Notes under the pieces: model-generated | Told to the model about the DNA's origin: nothing | The model's database searches: none | What the model saw: the letters and a program-made list of their open reading frames with translations, nothing else | Made by a program: the position numbers and the translations under genes | Shown here: piece by piece, positions 43,036 to 53,543 of the stretch | Layout of the letters: each line of letters begins with the position of its first letter | Numbering within the stretch: the first letter of the stretch is position 1 | Source: Leifsonia shinshuensis | GTDB lineage: Bacteria; Actinomycetota; Actinomycetes; Actinomycetales; Microbacteriaceae | NCBI RefSeq assembly: GCF_014217625.1 | Contig: NZ_CP043641.1 | Location: forward strand, 1,736,001-1,800,000 | Direction: 5' to 3' | DNA: 64,000 nt

Positions 43036-43287
43036 ATGGCAACGACATCAATGACGACGTACACCGCCAAGCTCATCGACGGCCCCCTGGAAGGCAAGAC
43101 GATCGCGATCTCCTTCCTCGACTCGGGCGACCCGCAGCCGCGCCTGAAGCTTGCCGCCCCGTCCGGCGGAAAGCACTACCTCTACGTCCGCGGCTCCGCC
43201 TCGGAGACGGAGTACGCGTCCGACGACCCGAGCGCGTCGCTCCCGAGCGCGGTGGCGTACCGGTACGTGGAGACGGTGTTCGACTGA
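43036..43287 (+). CDS. Small conserved hypothetical protein
   Basis: An 83-residue soluble protein starting MATTSMTTYTAKLIDGPLEG. It contains no cysteine, no membrane helix and no motif I recognise; alternating short hydrophobic stretches suggest a small beta-rich fold. A GGGAGGA ribosome site precedes it; GTG 43030 is 5 bases from the site and ATG 43036 is 11, so the start could be two codons earlier. It is divergent from topA across about 270 bases and convergent with the Tad cluster. Confidence 0.7.
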   Translation: MATTSMTTYTAKLIDGPLEGKTIAISFLDSGDPQPRLKLAAPSGGKHYLYVRGSASETEYASDDPSASLPSAVAYRYVETVFD

Positions 43288-43325
43288 CGTCGCGGGACGC
43301 CGGCTGAGGCCGCCGCGCAGCGCGA

Positions 43326-43688
43326 TCAGCGCGAGCCCGGAGGTCCGGCCCGGGCCGACGCGGACGCCTCCCAGCCGTGGTACGGAACCGCGACCTCGAC
43401 GCGCACGACGACTCCGGCCAGGACGCAGTCCGTCACGGTCGCGCCGTTGGCACGTGCCACCGTCTCCGCGAGACCGCACGGCTCGGCTGCCGTCCGGCCC
43501 ACCGCCGCGTCCGCCGCGGCCAGAGCGGCGGCGTCGGCGGCGACCGCGGCCTTCCGGCTCGCGCCCCACGCTCCCGTCACACCCACGGCCGCGAGCGTGA
43601 CCGTGACGGTGACCGCGACCACGGCGAGCGCGAGGACGGATCCGGCCCCGCGCTCGCCCCGGCCCAGAGGTACGGGTGGCCCCATCAT
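43326..43688 (-). CDS. TadE/TadG-like minor pilin-type protein (Rv3654c-like)
   Basis: A 120-residue protein of the TadE-like type found in actinobacterial secretion neighbourhoods. RGAGSVLALAVVAVTVTVTLAAVG forms one membrane helix near the N-terminus, followed by ASRKAAVAADAAALAAADAA, typical of this group, and an outside domain with two cysteines that may pair. It is the last gene of the Tad cluster. The ATG overlaps the upstream stop (ATGA). Confidence 0.75.
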   Translation of the reverse strand: MMGPPVPLGRGERGAGSVLALAVVAVTVTVTLAAVGVTGAWGASRKAAVAADAAALAAADAAVGRTAAEPCGLAETVARANGATVTDCVLAGVVVRVEVAVPYHGWEASASARAGPPGSR

Positions 43689-44110
43689 TCCTCCACCTCT
43701 TCATCCGGCGCCGCGTCATCGAGCGCGCACGAGCGGGCCGACACCGTCAGCCCGAGTGCGCCGAGGCCGCCCGCGGCGCTGGGCGCCGTGACCGTCACGC
43801 ACAGCAGCCCGCCGGCGGAGCCGACCTGGCGCGCGGCGCCCTCGGGCGGCCGGGGCGCCGCGTCCCCGCGTCCGAGGAGGCGCGCCGCGGCCGCCGCGTG
43901 ATCGAGCAGCCGCGCCTGCTGAGCCGCCGCCTGGATCGCGCCGACGCAGAGCGCCAGGCACAGCAGGACGGCGGGAAGGACCGCCGCGAACTCCGCCGTC
44001 ACACTCCCCCGCTCGCCGTGCAGCCTCCCGTCGTGCGGCCTCCCGCCGTCGAACCCGACGCCGGCCCGACGCACGCGTCGACCGCCCGTGCGCTCTCCGT
44101 CGTCAGCCAT
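43685..44110 (-). CDS. TadE family minor pilin
   Basis: A 141-residue protein: a basic, glycine-rich leader, then ERGSVTAEFAAVLPAVLLCLAL, which is the TadE-type prepilin processing and helix motif with the conserved Glu, then a small extracellular domain with two cysteines. TadE proteins are minor subunits or assembly factors of Flp pili. It overlaps the preceding pilin gene by 8 bases and the following gene by 4. Confidence 0.82.
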   Translation of the reverse strand: MADDGERTGGRRVRRAGVGFDGGRPHDGRLHGERGSVTAEFAAVLPAVLLCLALCVGAIQAAAQQARLLDHAAAAARLLGRGDAAPRPPEGAARQVGSAGGLLCVTVTAPSAAGGLGALGLTVSARSCALDDAAPDEEVEE

Positions 44111-44282
44111 CGACCGTGAGTGCTCGCCGCACCAGCTCGGTGAGGATGGATTTCACCTCGTCGCCGCGCAGCAGCATCAGCAGCACGCCGGCGAAGGCGA
44201 CCGCCGCCATGGTCGTGACGGCGTACTCCGCCGTGCTCGCTCCGCGGTCCTCCCAGCGCAGCCGGTGAATGATCTCTCGCAT
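44103..44282 (-). CDS. Flp-type pilin, DUF4244
   Basis: A 59-residue protein, MREIIHRLRWEDRGASTAEY followed by one hydrophobic helix and a short charged end. The RGASTAEYA motif corresponds to the prepilin cleavage site with Glu at +5 of the mature chain, so this is the likely major pilin of the cluster. ATG 44282 has AGGAGAG ahead and is preferred over a TTG at 44384 that would add 34 unrelated residues. Confidence 0.82.
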   Translation of the reverse strand: MREIIHRLRWEDRGASTAEYAVTTMAAVAFAGVLLMLLRGDEVKSILTELVRRALTVDG

Positions 44283-44385
44283 TTCTCTCTCCTTCGTGTT
44301 CGGTTCCGCCGACCTCCGCCGGCCTGATTCGATCGTCTCGTCCGCCGGTTCCGCGGTGTTCGTCGCCCCCGAATCCGTGGACAAC

Positions 44386-45567
44386 TCAGCTCAGGCCCGC
44401 GATGGTGGAGGACATCATCGCCAGGATGACGGGCACAACGCCGAGGAGCACGAACGCGGGCAGCACGCACACGCCGAGCGGGAGCAGCAGTCGCACGGCG
44501 AGAAGCTCCGCGCGCCGCCGCCCGTCGGCGCGGGCGGTCCGTCTCTCCTGCCTGGCTTCGGCGGCCAGCAGCTCGATCGCGGGCGCGCCTGCCCGCTCCG
44601 CGATCCGGAGGACCCGGTCGACGGAGGTGTCGCCCTCCGCGACGAGGTCGAGCCCGACGCGGCGTGCGACGTCGGCGATCGTCGCCCGGGCTGCCGGCAC
44701 CGACAGTCCCCCGGCCAAGGCGATGGCCGTCAGATCGTGCTCGATCCCCGGCACCGGCCCCGCCCGCGATGCCGACCGGATCAGACTGCGGGTCCAGGAC
44801 CGCCCGGCGACGAGCAGGCCGCCGCCGGAGATCGCCGCGACCCAGCCGAGCGGCCCGGTGACCAGCGTGCCGATGACGTCGACGCCGATCCCGTAGGCCA
44901 TGGCGACGCCGACGGCCGGAAGCCAGGACATCAGCCGTGCGGTGGCTCGGGGGCCGGCCAGAGCGGTCGCGATGTCCCGCTCCGCTCCGGCACGGTCGCG
45001 CAGGGCCTCGGCTGCGCCGCGCAGAGCGGGCGCGATCGAGGCTCCGGCGTACTCGGCGACGCCCCATGCCGCCGCCACCGCGGCCATGCCGGCGTCGCCC
45101 GCGGTTCCGTGACTCTGCTGCGCCGAGGTGCTGTGTGTGGCCGCGGGCTCGCGCGCCGACGTCGGGCCGCGCCACGCCGCAACGCCGAGCGCCGCGTGCT
45201 CGGCATGGCCGCCGGACGCCCGGCCATGCCGCCCGGCAAGCCCGAACGTCGCTCCGCCGCCGTAGCCGCCACGCGCCAGGCCACGCCGCGCCGCAGCGCC
45301 GGACGCCGCTCTTCCGACGTGTGCACCGGGAGTCGCGCCGGGCCGCGCCGCCGCCGCAAGCGCCTCGGAGGGCGCCGTCCCCTCCGCGACGAGTCGCGCC
45401 GCCCGGGCGACGGCCGGGTGCGTGGCCTCCGCGGCCACGTACTGCCACGCCGAGCGGGGTGCGATGCCCGCGTCCAGGAGCACAGCGAGGGCCTCCACCG
45501 AACTGGAAAGGAGGTCGTCGGCGGGACGGCCGCCCCGGCCGCGTGCCGCGTTCCGTCGTTCACTCAT
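44386..45567 (-). CDS. Type II secretion F-domain protein, TadB/TadC fused
   Basis: A 393-residue inner-membrane platform protein for Flp pilus assembly. The first F-type domain is split: one half at about 15-60 (SSVEALAVLLDAGIAPRSAW) and the rest from about 150, with paired helices near 215-250. A second F-like domain follows at 260-390 (DLTAIALAGGLSVPAARATI, two final helices). Most actinobacteria encode these as separate TadB and TadC. Residues 75-145 are an Ala/Gly/His/Arg-rich low-complexity insert (codons at about 45130-45345). It overlaps the ATPase gene. Confidence 0.78.
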   Translation of the reverse strand: MSERRNAARGRGGRPADDLLSSSVEALAVLLDAGIAPRSAWQYVAAEATHPAVARAARLVAEGTAPSEALAAAARPGATPGAHVGRAASGAAARRGLARGGYGGGATFGLAGRHGRASGGHAEHAALGVAAWRGPTSAREPAATHSTSAQQSHGTAGDAGMAAVAAAWGVAEYAGASIAPALRGAAEALRDRAGAERDIATALAGPRATARLMSWLPAVGVAMAYGIGVDVIGTLVTGPLGWVAAISGGGLLVAGRSWTRSLIRSASRAGPVPGIEHDLTAIALAGGLSVPAARATIADVARRVGLDLVAEGDTSVDRVLRIAERAGAPAIELLAAEARQERRTARADGRRRAELLAVRLLLPLGVCVLPAFVLLGVVPVILAMMSSTIAGLS

Positions 45568-46741
45568 ACGGCACCACCGCCAGGCGGCCGTCCGGCGATG
45601 TCGTGAACCGGCCGAAGCCGGCGACGCGGCGCCGGTCGCCGACCCGTTCGACGTGGACGATCATCCCGATGGCGCTGATCGTCTGGCGGGCGGTCGCGAT
45701 GTCGTCCAGGCCGGCGAGCGCGCCGAGAGCCTCCATCCGTGCGGGGACGTCCGCCAGCGAGTTCGCGTGCAGGGTTCCCGCCCCGCCGTCGTGGCCCGTG
45801 TTCAGCGCGGAGAGGAGGTCGGCCACCTCCTCTCCGCGGCACTCGCCGAGGACGAGCCGGTCCGGTCGCATCCGGAGCGCCTCCCGCACCAGTCGCCGCA
45901 GGCCAACGCCGCCGGCGCCCTCGAGGTTCGGCTGGCGCGTCTGCAGGCCGACGACGTGCGGGTGCGGGATGCGGAGCTCGGCGACATCCTCGATGAGCAC
46001 GATGCGCTCGGTGGGAGGCGCATGGGCCAGGGTCGCCGCCAACAGTGTCGTCTTGCCCGCGCCGCCTGCCCCGGTCACCAGGATGTTCGCCCGGGCGGTC
46101 ACCGCCGCGCGGAGCAGGGCGACGCCGTCGGAGGTCAGCGAACCGGCGCCGACGAGGTCGTCCAGGGTGAGGGCAGCAGCCGCCGGAATGCGGATCGACA
46201 GCAGTGTTCCTCCGGTCGAGATCGGCGGGAGCACCGCGTGGACGCGCACACCGCCGGGAATTCGCACGTCCACGAACGGGGTCGCCTCGTCGATGTGACG
46301 CCCTCCGGTGGCGATCAGCCGGGTGGCCAGCCGACGGGCGGCGTGGAGGTCGGGCGGCCAGCCGTCCACCCGGTGGAGCCCGCGCGGGCCGCCGTCGGAC
46401 CACAGCACGCCGTCGCCGGTGACGAAGAGGTCGGTGACGCCGGCGCGCATCAGGTACGGGGCCAGCGGTCCGAAGGTCTCCCAGAAGTCCGGGGCGGCCG
46501 CCGTGTGCGCGGGAGGCGGCGCCGTCCGCGGTGGCGGCGCGCTCATCGATGGCGGGCCAATCGGTGACGACCCGGTCCCCGATGGCGGCAAGACCATGGG
46601 CAACACCCCAGCCCCGCGTACCGGTGGCCTCGGCGGCACCCTCACCGGCGCACCGCGCGCACCACTCACACCACGCACATGCGGACCGACCACCCCCGCC
46701 CGGGCGATCGACGGCGTACTCCACTCGTTCGAATTCCTCAT
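45560..46741 (-). CDS. tadA: Tad secretion ATPase (CpaF/TadA family)
   Basis: The 393-residue motor ATPase of the Flp pilus system. A proline/alanine-rich N-terminal stretch (1-80) is followed by the core: Walker A GAGGAGKTT near residue 230, IEDVAELRI (Asp box), RPDRLVLGECRGEE (Walker B) and the histidine motif GTLHANS. It is the first gene of the cluster on the minus strand. The start is ATG 46741 or GTG 46747; neither has a strong ribosome site. The 6C RNA gene lies about 110 bases upstream on the same strand. Confidence 0.9.
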   Translation of the reverse strand: MRNSNEWSTPSIARAGVVGPHVRGVSGARGAPVRVPPRPPVRGAGVLPMVLPPSGTGSSPIGPPSMSAPPPRTAPPPAHTAAAPDFWETFGPLAPYLMRAGVTDLFVTGDGVLWSDGGPRGLHRVDGWPPDLHAARRLATRLIATGGRHIDEATPFVDVRIPGGVRVHAVLPPISTGGTLLSIRIPAAAALTLDDLVGAGSLTSDGVALLRAAVTARANILVTGAGGAGKTTLLAATLAHAPPTERIVLIEDVAELRIPHPHVVGLQTRQPNLEGAGGVGLRRLVREALRMRPDRLVLGECRGEEVADLLSALNTGHDGGAGTLHANSLADVPARMEALGALAGLDDIATARQTISAIGMIVHVERVGDRRRVAGFGRFTTSPDGRLAVVPYE

Positions 46742-46853
46742 GCCCACGACGCTACGAAGACCGAAGAGCGCACGGCGGCGAAGCCGGAGATCAGTGGAGA
46801 ACCCGCTTCATCCACAGGCCGCCGCGGACAACCAGATTGTGAACCGGCGGGTT

Positions 46854-46935
46854 AAAAAAAGGGGGGCCGCACCTATTGGGGGGAACAGGTGCGGCCACTG
46901 CGGCGCATGATTGGGGGGAATCGATTGCGCCGCAC
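46854..46935 (-). ncRNA. 6C small RNA
   Basis: On the minus strand two consecutive hairpins each show a six-cytosine loop: stem TGCGGCGCA/TGCGCCGCA (46899-46934) and stem GGCCGCACCT/AGGTGCGGCC (46865-46896). Both loops contain TTCCCCCCAA. The second stem is followed by CCCC and seven T (46860-46854), a textbook intrinsic terminator. This is the defining structure of the actinobacterial 6C RNA, and the place beside tad genes matches other actinobacteria. GATAAT at 46947-46942 is a good -10 placing the 5' end near 46935. Function is regulatory, by C-rich loop pairing with mRNA. Confidence 0.92.
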
Positions 46936-46941
46936 GCCAGA

Positions 46942-46947
46942 ATTATC
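46942..46947 (-). promoter_or_regulatory. -10 element of the 6C RNA
   Basis: GATAAT on the minus strand lies 6 bases before the probable 5' end of the 6C RNA. No convincing TTGACA-like -35 is seen at 16-18 bases (CGTAAA or GCGTAA only), so expression may need an activator or another sigma factor. Confidence 0.45.
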
Positions 46948-47085
46948 ATTCGGCCGCTGCCTAGTTTACGCAGAATCAATGCAAACGCAAGTCTGCTCGG
47001 AGGCCGCTACCTGGGGGTTGTAGAGTCAGGGATTGTCGCGCCACGACTCGAACAACAGCATCGCAAAGGAGCGAAAAGACTCCCC

Positions 47086-49035
<1,950 letters not shown>

Positions 49036-49053
49036 GCACGACGAGAACGCACG

Positions 49054-49098
49054 AACGGGAACCGCCGCGGATCACTGCGATCCGCGGCGGTTCTCGTT
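49054..49098 (+). terminator. Terminator after acs
   Basis: A 20-bp stem (AACGGGAACCGCCGCGGATC with its complement, one G-U) and a 5-base loop lie 18 bases after the acs stop. It stands between acs and the convergent ridA-like gene and could serve both. Confidence 0.8.
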
Positions 49099-49109
49099 GT
49101 CAGGGGGTG

Positions 49110-49580
49110 TCACTCGTAGGCGACGATGATCTCCACCTCGACGGGCGCGTCGAGCGGGAGGACCGCGACGCCGACGGCGGACCGGGCGTGGACGCCGGCG
49201 TCGCCGAAGATCTCGCCGAGCACTTCGGACGCACCGTTGATCACACCGGGCTGGCCCGTGAACGACGGGTCGGACGCGACGAAGCCGACGACCTTCACGA
49301 CCCGCGTCACGCGGTCGAGCGAGCCGATGACGCTCTTGACGGCCGCGAGCGCGTTCAGCGCACAGATGCGGGCGTACTCCTTCGCGTCGTCGGCCGGAAC
49401 GAGGCCGTGCCCGTCCCCGACCTTGCCGGTCGCCGGGAGGGCGCCGGAGACCATCGGGAGCTGGCCGGAGGTGTAGACGTGTCCGCCGTCGACGACGGCC
49501 GGCGTGTAGGCCGCGACGGGTGGCACGACGGCCGGGAGGTCGATCCCGAGCTCGGCCAGGCGAGCCTCGATCGCGGCCAT
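49110..49580 (-). CDS. RidA/YjgF family protein
   Basis: A 156-residue RidA-type protein. Members remove reactive enamine/imine intermediates from amino-acid metabolism. The longer N-terminus (about 30 residues before TSGQLP) and the end PVEVEIIVAY are typical of the larger YjgF subgroup; the conserved arginine normally seen in RVEIE-type ends is replaced, so true deaminase activity is uncertain. ATG 49580 overlaps the stop of the upstream small gene. Confidence 0.82.
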   Translation of the reverse strand: MAAIEARLAELGIDLPAVVPPVAAYTPAVVDGGHVYTSGQLPMVSGALPATGKVGDGHGLVPADDAKEYARICALNALAAVKSVIGSLDRVTRVVKVVGFVASDPSFTGQPGVINGASEVLGEIFGDAGVHARSAVGVAVLPLDAPVEVEIIVAYE

Positions 49581-49747
49581 CAGGCGGCGTCCTCGGCCGG
49601 CACCGGACGCTTGAGGTAGGCGACCAGACCGCCCTCGGGGCCGGTCACGACCTGCACCAGCTCCCACCCCTCCGAGCCCCAGTTGTTGAGGATGGCGGCC
49701 GTGTTATGGATCATGAGAGGAGTCGTAAGGTATTCCCAGCGCAGCAT
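49580..49747 (-). CDS. DUF4177 small protein
   Basis: A 55-residue protein beginning MLRWEYLTTPL and containing NNWGSEGWELVQVV, the DUF4177 hallmark of a small beta-alpha fold of unknown role. The stop overlaps the ATG of the ridA-like gene (ATGA), so the two are coupled. An in-frame start at 49783 is possible but would cover the promoter region of the divergent penicillin-binding protein. Confidence 0.8.
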   Translation of the reverse strand: MLRWEYLTTPLMIHNTAAILNNWGSEGWELVQVVTGPEGGLVAYLKRPVPAEDAA

Positions 49748-49799
49748 GGTGCTCTTTTCATTCGGGGGGTTTAACAGGTTCATCGCCTACATTGATCCT

Positions 49800-52373
49800 A
49801 TGTCTGCGCAAAAACCACAGGCTAGAGGTGTGCTCGGAGCAGTCGGCGCGTTCGTCGGCATGAGTGCCGTGGCCGGTCTTCTGGTCACCGCTGCCGTCAC
49901 CCCCGCGATCGCCGTGACCGGCATGGCCGCCAACAACGGCATCGGTGTGTTCGAGGGTCTTCCCGAGTACCTCCAGGTCGGTCAGCTCGCCCAGCCGACG
50001 ACCATCTACGCGAAGAACGGCGACCAGGACGTCCCGCTCGCGACCTTCTACTCCCAGAACCGGCTGCCGGTCGGCTTCGACCAGATGTCGCAAGCCGTCA
50101 AGGACGCCGCCATCGCCGGTGAGGACCCGCGCTTCTACAGCCACGGCGGCGTCGACATCCAGGGCACCATGCGCGGTGTGCTGTCGACGGTCTCCGGCGG
50201 CGGCGTGCAGGGCGGCTCGTCGATCACTCAGCAGTACGTCAAGAACGTGCTGCTGCAGAAGTGCGAGGCCATGCCCGTCAAGACCGCCGCGGAGAAGAAG
50301 ACGTACCAGAGCTGCGTCGACGACTCGACGGGCGTCACTCCCGACCGCAAGGTGAAGGAGATGAAGTACGCCATCGGCCTGGAGAAGAAGTACACCAAGG
50401 ACCAGATCCTCGAGGGCTACCTCAACATCGCGGGCTTCGGCGGCACCGTCTACGGCATCGAGGCCGCGGCCCGCTACTACTACAACACGACGGCTGCTGC
50501 GCTGACGCCCGCCCAGGCGGCGAGCCTGGTCGCGATCGTCAACGAGCCGACCGGCCTCAAGATCGACAACCCCGACTCGAAGACGAACGGCGCGGCCAAC
50601 GGCTATGCCGCGAACAAGGATCGCCGCGACTACATCCTCGGCAAGATGTACGAGTACAAGAAGCTGACCAAGACGCAGTACGACGACGCGAAGAAGACCC
50701 CGATCCAGCCGGTGATCACGCCGTCGAACCGTGGCTGCCAGACGGCCGGCAACGCTGCCTTCTTCTGCGACTACGTGCAGAAGATCATCCTCAACGATCC
50801 GTCGTTCGGCAAGGACGACGACACCCGCAGCGCGAACTTCCTCCGCGGCGGCTACAAGATCTACACCTCGCTCGACCTCGACCTGCAGAACGTCGCGCAG
50901 GACACCCTCAACTCGTACGTGCCGATGGAGTACAAGACCGACATCGGCGGCGTGCTGGTCGGCGTGCAGCCGGGCACCGGCCGCGTTCTCTACATGGCGC
51001 AGAACAAGGTGTTCACCGAGGACGCGGAGCTCGCCAGCACGAGCAAGAAGTACACGAGCATCAACTACGCGACCGACCGCGACTACGGCGGCTCGAGCGG
51101 CTTCCAGGTCGGATCGACGTACAAGACGTTCACCCTGGCGGAGTGGCTGAAGGAAGGCCACTCGCTCTACGAGACGGTCAACGCGAACATCCGCACCTAC
51201 CCGAGCGGCACCTTCAAGGGCTACTGCTTCCCGGGCGGCAGCTACGGCTCGACGGGCACTCGCTGGCCGACGAACGACAGCTCGGGCGAGGAGGGCACGC
51301 GCAGTGCCATCCAGGCGACGCAGCTCTCGATCAACACCGCCTTCGTCTCGATGGCGTCGCAGCTGGACATGTGCAAGATCCGCGACACCGCTGAGGCGTT
51401 CGGCGTGCACACGGCGACAAACGACCCGCTCGGCACGAACCCCGCGAGCGTGCTCGGCACCAACACGATCGCGCCGATCACCATGGCGACGGCGTTCGCC
51501 GGGATCGCGAACGGCGGCGTGACCTGCACACCGATCGCGATCGACAAGATCGTGGACGGCGGCGGCAAGGAGATCAAGCCGCCGGCGACGAAGTGCACGC
51601 AGTCCGTGGATCCCGCCATCGCCGCGGGCATGGCCTATGCGATGCAGAAGGTCACGGTCAGCCCCGGTACGGCCGCGGGGATGAACACCACCGGCAAGGA
51701 CATGCTCGCCAAGACCGGCACCACCGACAACAACAACCAGCTCTGGCTCGTCGCGTCCACCACCAAGGTCGCCGGCGCCTACTGGGTGGGCAATGTCACC
51801 GGCGACCAGGACATGCGGAAGATCTATCCGACGCACGGCACGACCCCGGCCATCGCCCGAACCGCGGTGATGCGCACGATGATGTCGGCGGCGGTCGGCA
51901 AGTACGGCGGCGACTCCTTCCCCACCCCGAGCAGCAAGCTCGTGCAGGGCGCGCAGGTCGCCGTCCCCGACCTCACCGGCAAGTCGCCGGACGAGGCGAA
52001 GACCATCCTGAGCGGCCTCGGCCTCGACAGCGCCGACGGCGGCCCCCAGGACTCCGCAGCACCGGCGGGCACGGTCTCCTCGACCAACCCGGCGGCCGGC
52101 ACCTCGGTCGGCAAGGGCACCGTCGTCACGATCTACACCAGCAATGGATCGCTGGTCGCCCTCCCGAACGTCGTCGGGCAGAAGCTCTCCGACGCGCAGA
52201 AGGCGCTGACGGACGCCGGATTCGGCGTGAAGGTCGGCGGCGGCGCCTCTCCCGACGACATCGTCCAAGCAATGGATCCCGGCGCGGGCACGCCCGCGAA
52301 GGCCGGCACCCAGGTGAGCCTCACACTGCAGAAGGGCAGCACCCCCACTCCCGGACCGGGAGCGGGCGGCTAG
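49800..52373 (+). CDS. Class A penicillin-binding protein with two PASTA domains
   Basis: A bifunctional peptidoglycan glycosyltransferase/transpeptidase of 857 residues. After a short cytoplasmic start and one membrane helix (about 13-40), the GT51 domain shows EDPRFYSHGG (catalytic Glu near 108) and QGGSSITQQYVKN. The transpeptidase domain has STYK (Ser near 439), SIN and KTGT (near 638). Two PASTA repeats follow at about 720-785 and 785-850, which probably bind muropeptides or nascent wall. It corresponds to PonA/PBP1 of actinobacteria. Length and all motifs are intact. Confidence 0.94.
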   Translation: MSAQKPQARGVLGAVGAFVGMSAVAGLLVTAAVTPAIAVTGMAANNGIGVFEGLPEYLQVGQLAQPTTIYAKNGDQDVPLATFYSQNRLPVGFDQMSQAVKDAAIAGEDPRFYSHGGVDIQGTMRGVLSTVSGGGVQGGSSITQQYVKNVLLQKCEAMPVKTAAEKKTYQSCVDDSTGVTPDRKVKEMKYAIGLEKKYTKDQILEGYLNIAGFGGTVYGIEAAARYYYNTTAAALTPAQAASLVAIVNEPTGLKIDNPDSKTNGAANGYAANKDRRDYILGKMYEYKKLTKTQYDDAKKTPIQPVITPSNRGCQTAGNAAFFCDYVQKIILNDPSFGKDDDTRSANFLRGGYKIYTSLDLDLQNVAQDTLNSYVPMEYKTDIGGVLVGVQPGTGRVLYMAQNKVFTEDAELASTSKKYTSINYATDRDYGGSSGFQVGSTYKTFTLAEWLKEGHSLYETVNANIRTYPSGTFKGYCFPGGSYGSTGTRWPTNDSSGEEGTRSAIQATQLSINTAFVSMASQLDMCKIRDTAEAFGVHTATNDPLGTNPASVLGTNTIAPITMATAFAGIANGGVTCTPIAIDKIVDGGGKEIKPPATKCTQSVDPAIAAGMAYAMQKVTVSPGTAAGMNTTGKDMLAKTGTTDNNNQLWLVASTTKVAGAYWVGNVTGDQDMRKIYPTHGTTPAIARTAVMRTMMSAAVGKYGGDSFPTPSSKLVQGAQVAVPDLTGKSPDEAKTILSGLGLDSADGGPQDSAAPAGTVSSTNPAAGTSVGKGTVVTIYTSNGSLVALPNVVGQKLSDAQKALTDAGFGVKVGGGASPDDIVQAMDPGAGTPAKAGTQVSLTLQKGSTPTPGPGAGG

Positions 52374-53356
52374 TGCCGCGGGCTTCGGGCTTCCGGCCGG
52401 TGGGCGCCGCACTCGCGGTGCTCGCCGGCGCGGGCGCTGCTGCGTTCGCCTACGGCTCGCTCGTGGAGCGGCGCGCGTTCACGCTGCGCGAGGTGAGCGT
52501 CCCGGTGCTGCCGCGCGGCGCCAAGCCGATCCGGGTGCTGCACCTGTCCGACCTGCACATGGCGCCGTGGCAGGCGGACAAGCAGGAGTGGGTGCGGGAG
52601 CTCGCCCGGTTCCAGCCGGACCTCATCGTGGACACGGGCGACAACCTCAGCCACGAGAACGGCCTGGAGGGCATCCGCGCCGCGTTCGACGCGTTCCAGG
52701 GCATCCCGGGTGTCTTCGTGCACGGCTCGAACGACTACTACGGCCCGCAGCTCAAGAATCCGTTCAAGTACTTCCTCGGACCGTCGAAGCGATCCGCGTC
52801 GACGGCGCCGCGCCTCGACGACAAGGCCCTCACCGCGTACTTCGAGAGCCTCGGCTGGCTGAACCTCAACAACGCCGCCGGCGCCCTCGACATCCGCGGA
52901 ACGCACCTCGAGTTCTTCGGCGTGAACGACCCGCACATCCACGCCGACCGGGTGGAGGCCATCCCGGGCGCGCTGGACGAGCTCCGCGAGGACGACCCGT
53001 ACTCCGACGACGCGACGTGGCCGGCCGACGAGCCGCGCTCGGAGCGCGCCACGGTCACGCTCGGCGTGGTGCACGCCCCGTACCGCCGGGTGCTGGACGC
53101 CTTCGTCACCTACGGCGCCTCGATGATCTTCGCCGGGCACACGCACGGCGGTCAGGTCTGCGTGCCCGGCTTCGGCGCGCTGGTCACGAACTGCGACATC
53201 CCGCGCTCCCAGGTCAAGGGCCTGAGCATCTGGCGTCACGCGTTCCGGGCGGCGTACCTCAACGTCTCGGCCGGCCTCGGCACGTCGATCTACGCGCCGG
53301 TCCGGTTCGCCTGCCGGCCGGAGGCGACGCTGGTCACGCTGACGGCGTCGGAGTGA
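52373..53356 (+). CDS. Membrane-anchored metallophosphoesterase
   Basis: A 327-residue calcineurin-like phosphoesterase. A hydrophobic N-terminus (about 8-28) probably anchors it. Metal-binding motifs in order are HLSDLHM, DTGDN, GSNDYY, a His in GVVHAPY and GHTHGG. Members act on diverse phosphoesters, including undecaprenyl-linked or nucleotide substrates; the specific one is unknown. The GTG start overlaps the penicillin-binding protein stop (TAGTG), and this pairing is common in actinobacteria, hinting at a cell-wall task. Confidence 0.88.
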   Translation: MPRASGFRPVGAALAVLAGAGAAAFAYGSLVERRAFTLREVSVPVLPRGAKPIRVLHLSDLHMAPWQADKQEWVRELARFQPDLIVDTGDNLSHENGLEGIRAAFDAFQGIPGVFVHGSNDYYGPQLKNPFKYFLGPSKRSASTAPRLDDKALTAYFESLGWLNLNNAAGALDIRGTHLEFFGVNDPHIHADRVEAIPGALDELREDDPYSDDATWPADEPRSERATVTLGVVHAPYRRVLDAFVTYGASMIFAGHTHGGQVCVPGFGALVTNCDIPRSQVKGLSIWRHAFRAAYLNVSAGLGTSIYAPVRFACRPEATLVTLTASE

Positions 53357-53415
53357 GCCGAGTGGTCATTTGCACCCCTCGGGCTCGTGTATCCTAGATG
53401 AGGCCTTCGGGCCAC

Positions 53416-53489
<74 letters not shown>

Positions 53490-53497
53490 CCCAATAG

Positions 53498-53531
53498 CAA
53501 GAGCCGGTTCGATAATTCGAACCGGCTCTTG
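53498..53531. terminator. Terminator between tRNA-Pro and FMN reductase gene
   Basis: A perfect 15-bp inverted repeat (CAAGAGCCGGTTCGA and its complement) with a TAAT loop lies 9 bases past the tRNA and 13 bases before the convergent gene's stop, so it can serve both directions. Confidence 0.8.
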
Positions 53532-53543
53532 TCGTTTCAGAAC

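Noticed and set aside
45130..45345. Possible CRISPR-like or satellite repeat in the Tad membrane-protein gene
   Set aside because: Similar GC-rich words recur but without regular spacing or identical units; it is protein-coding low complexity.
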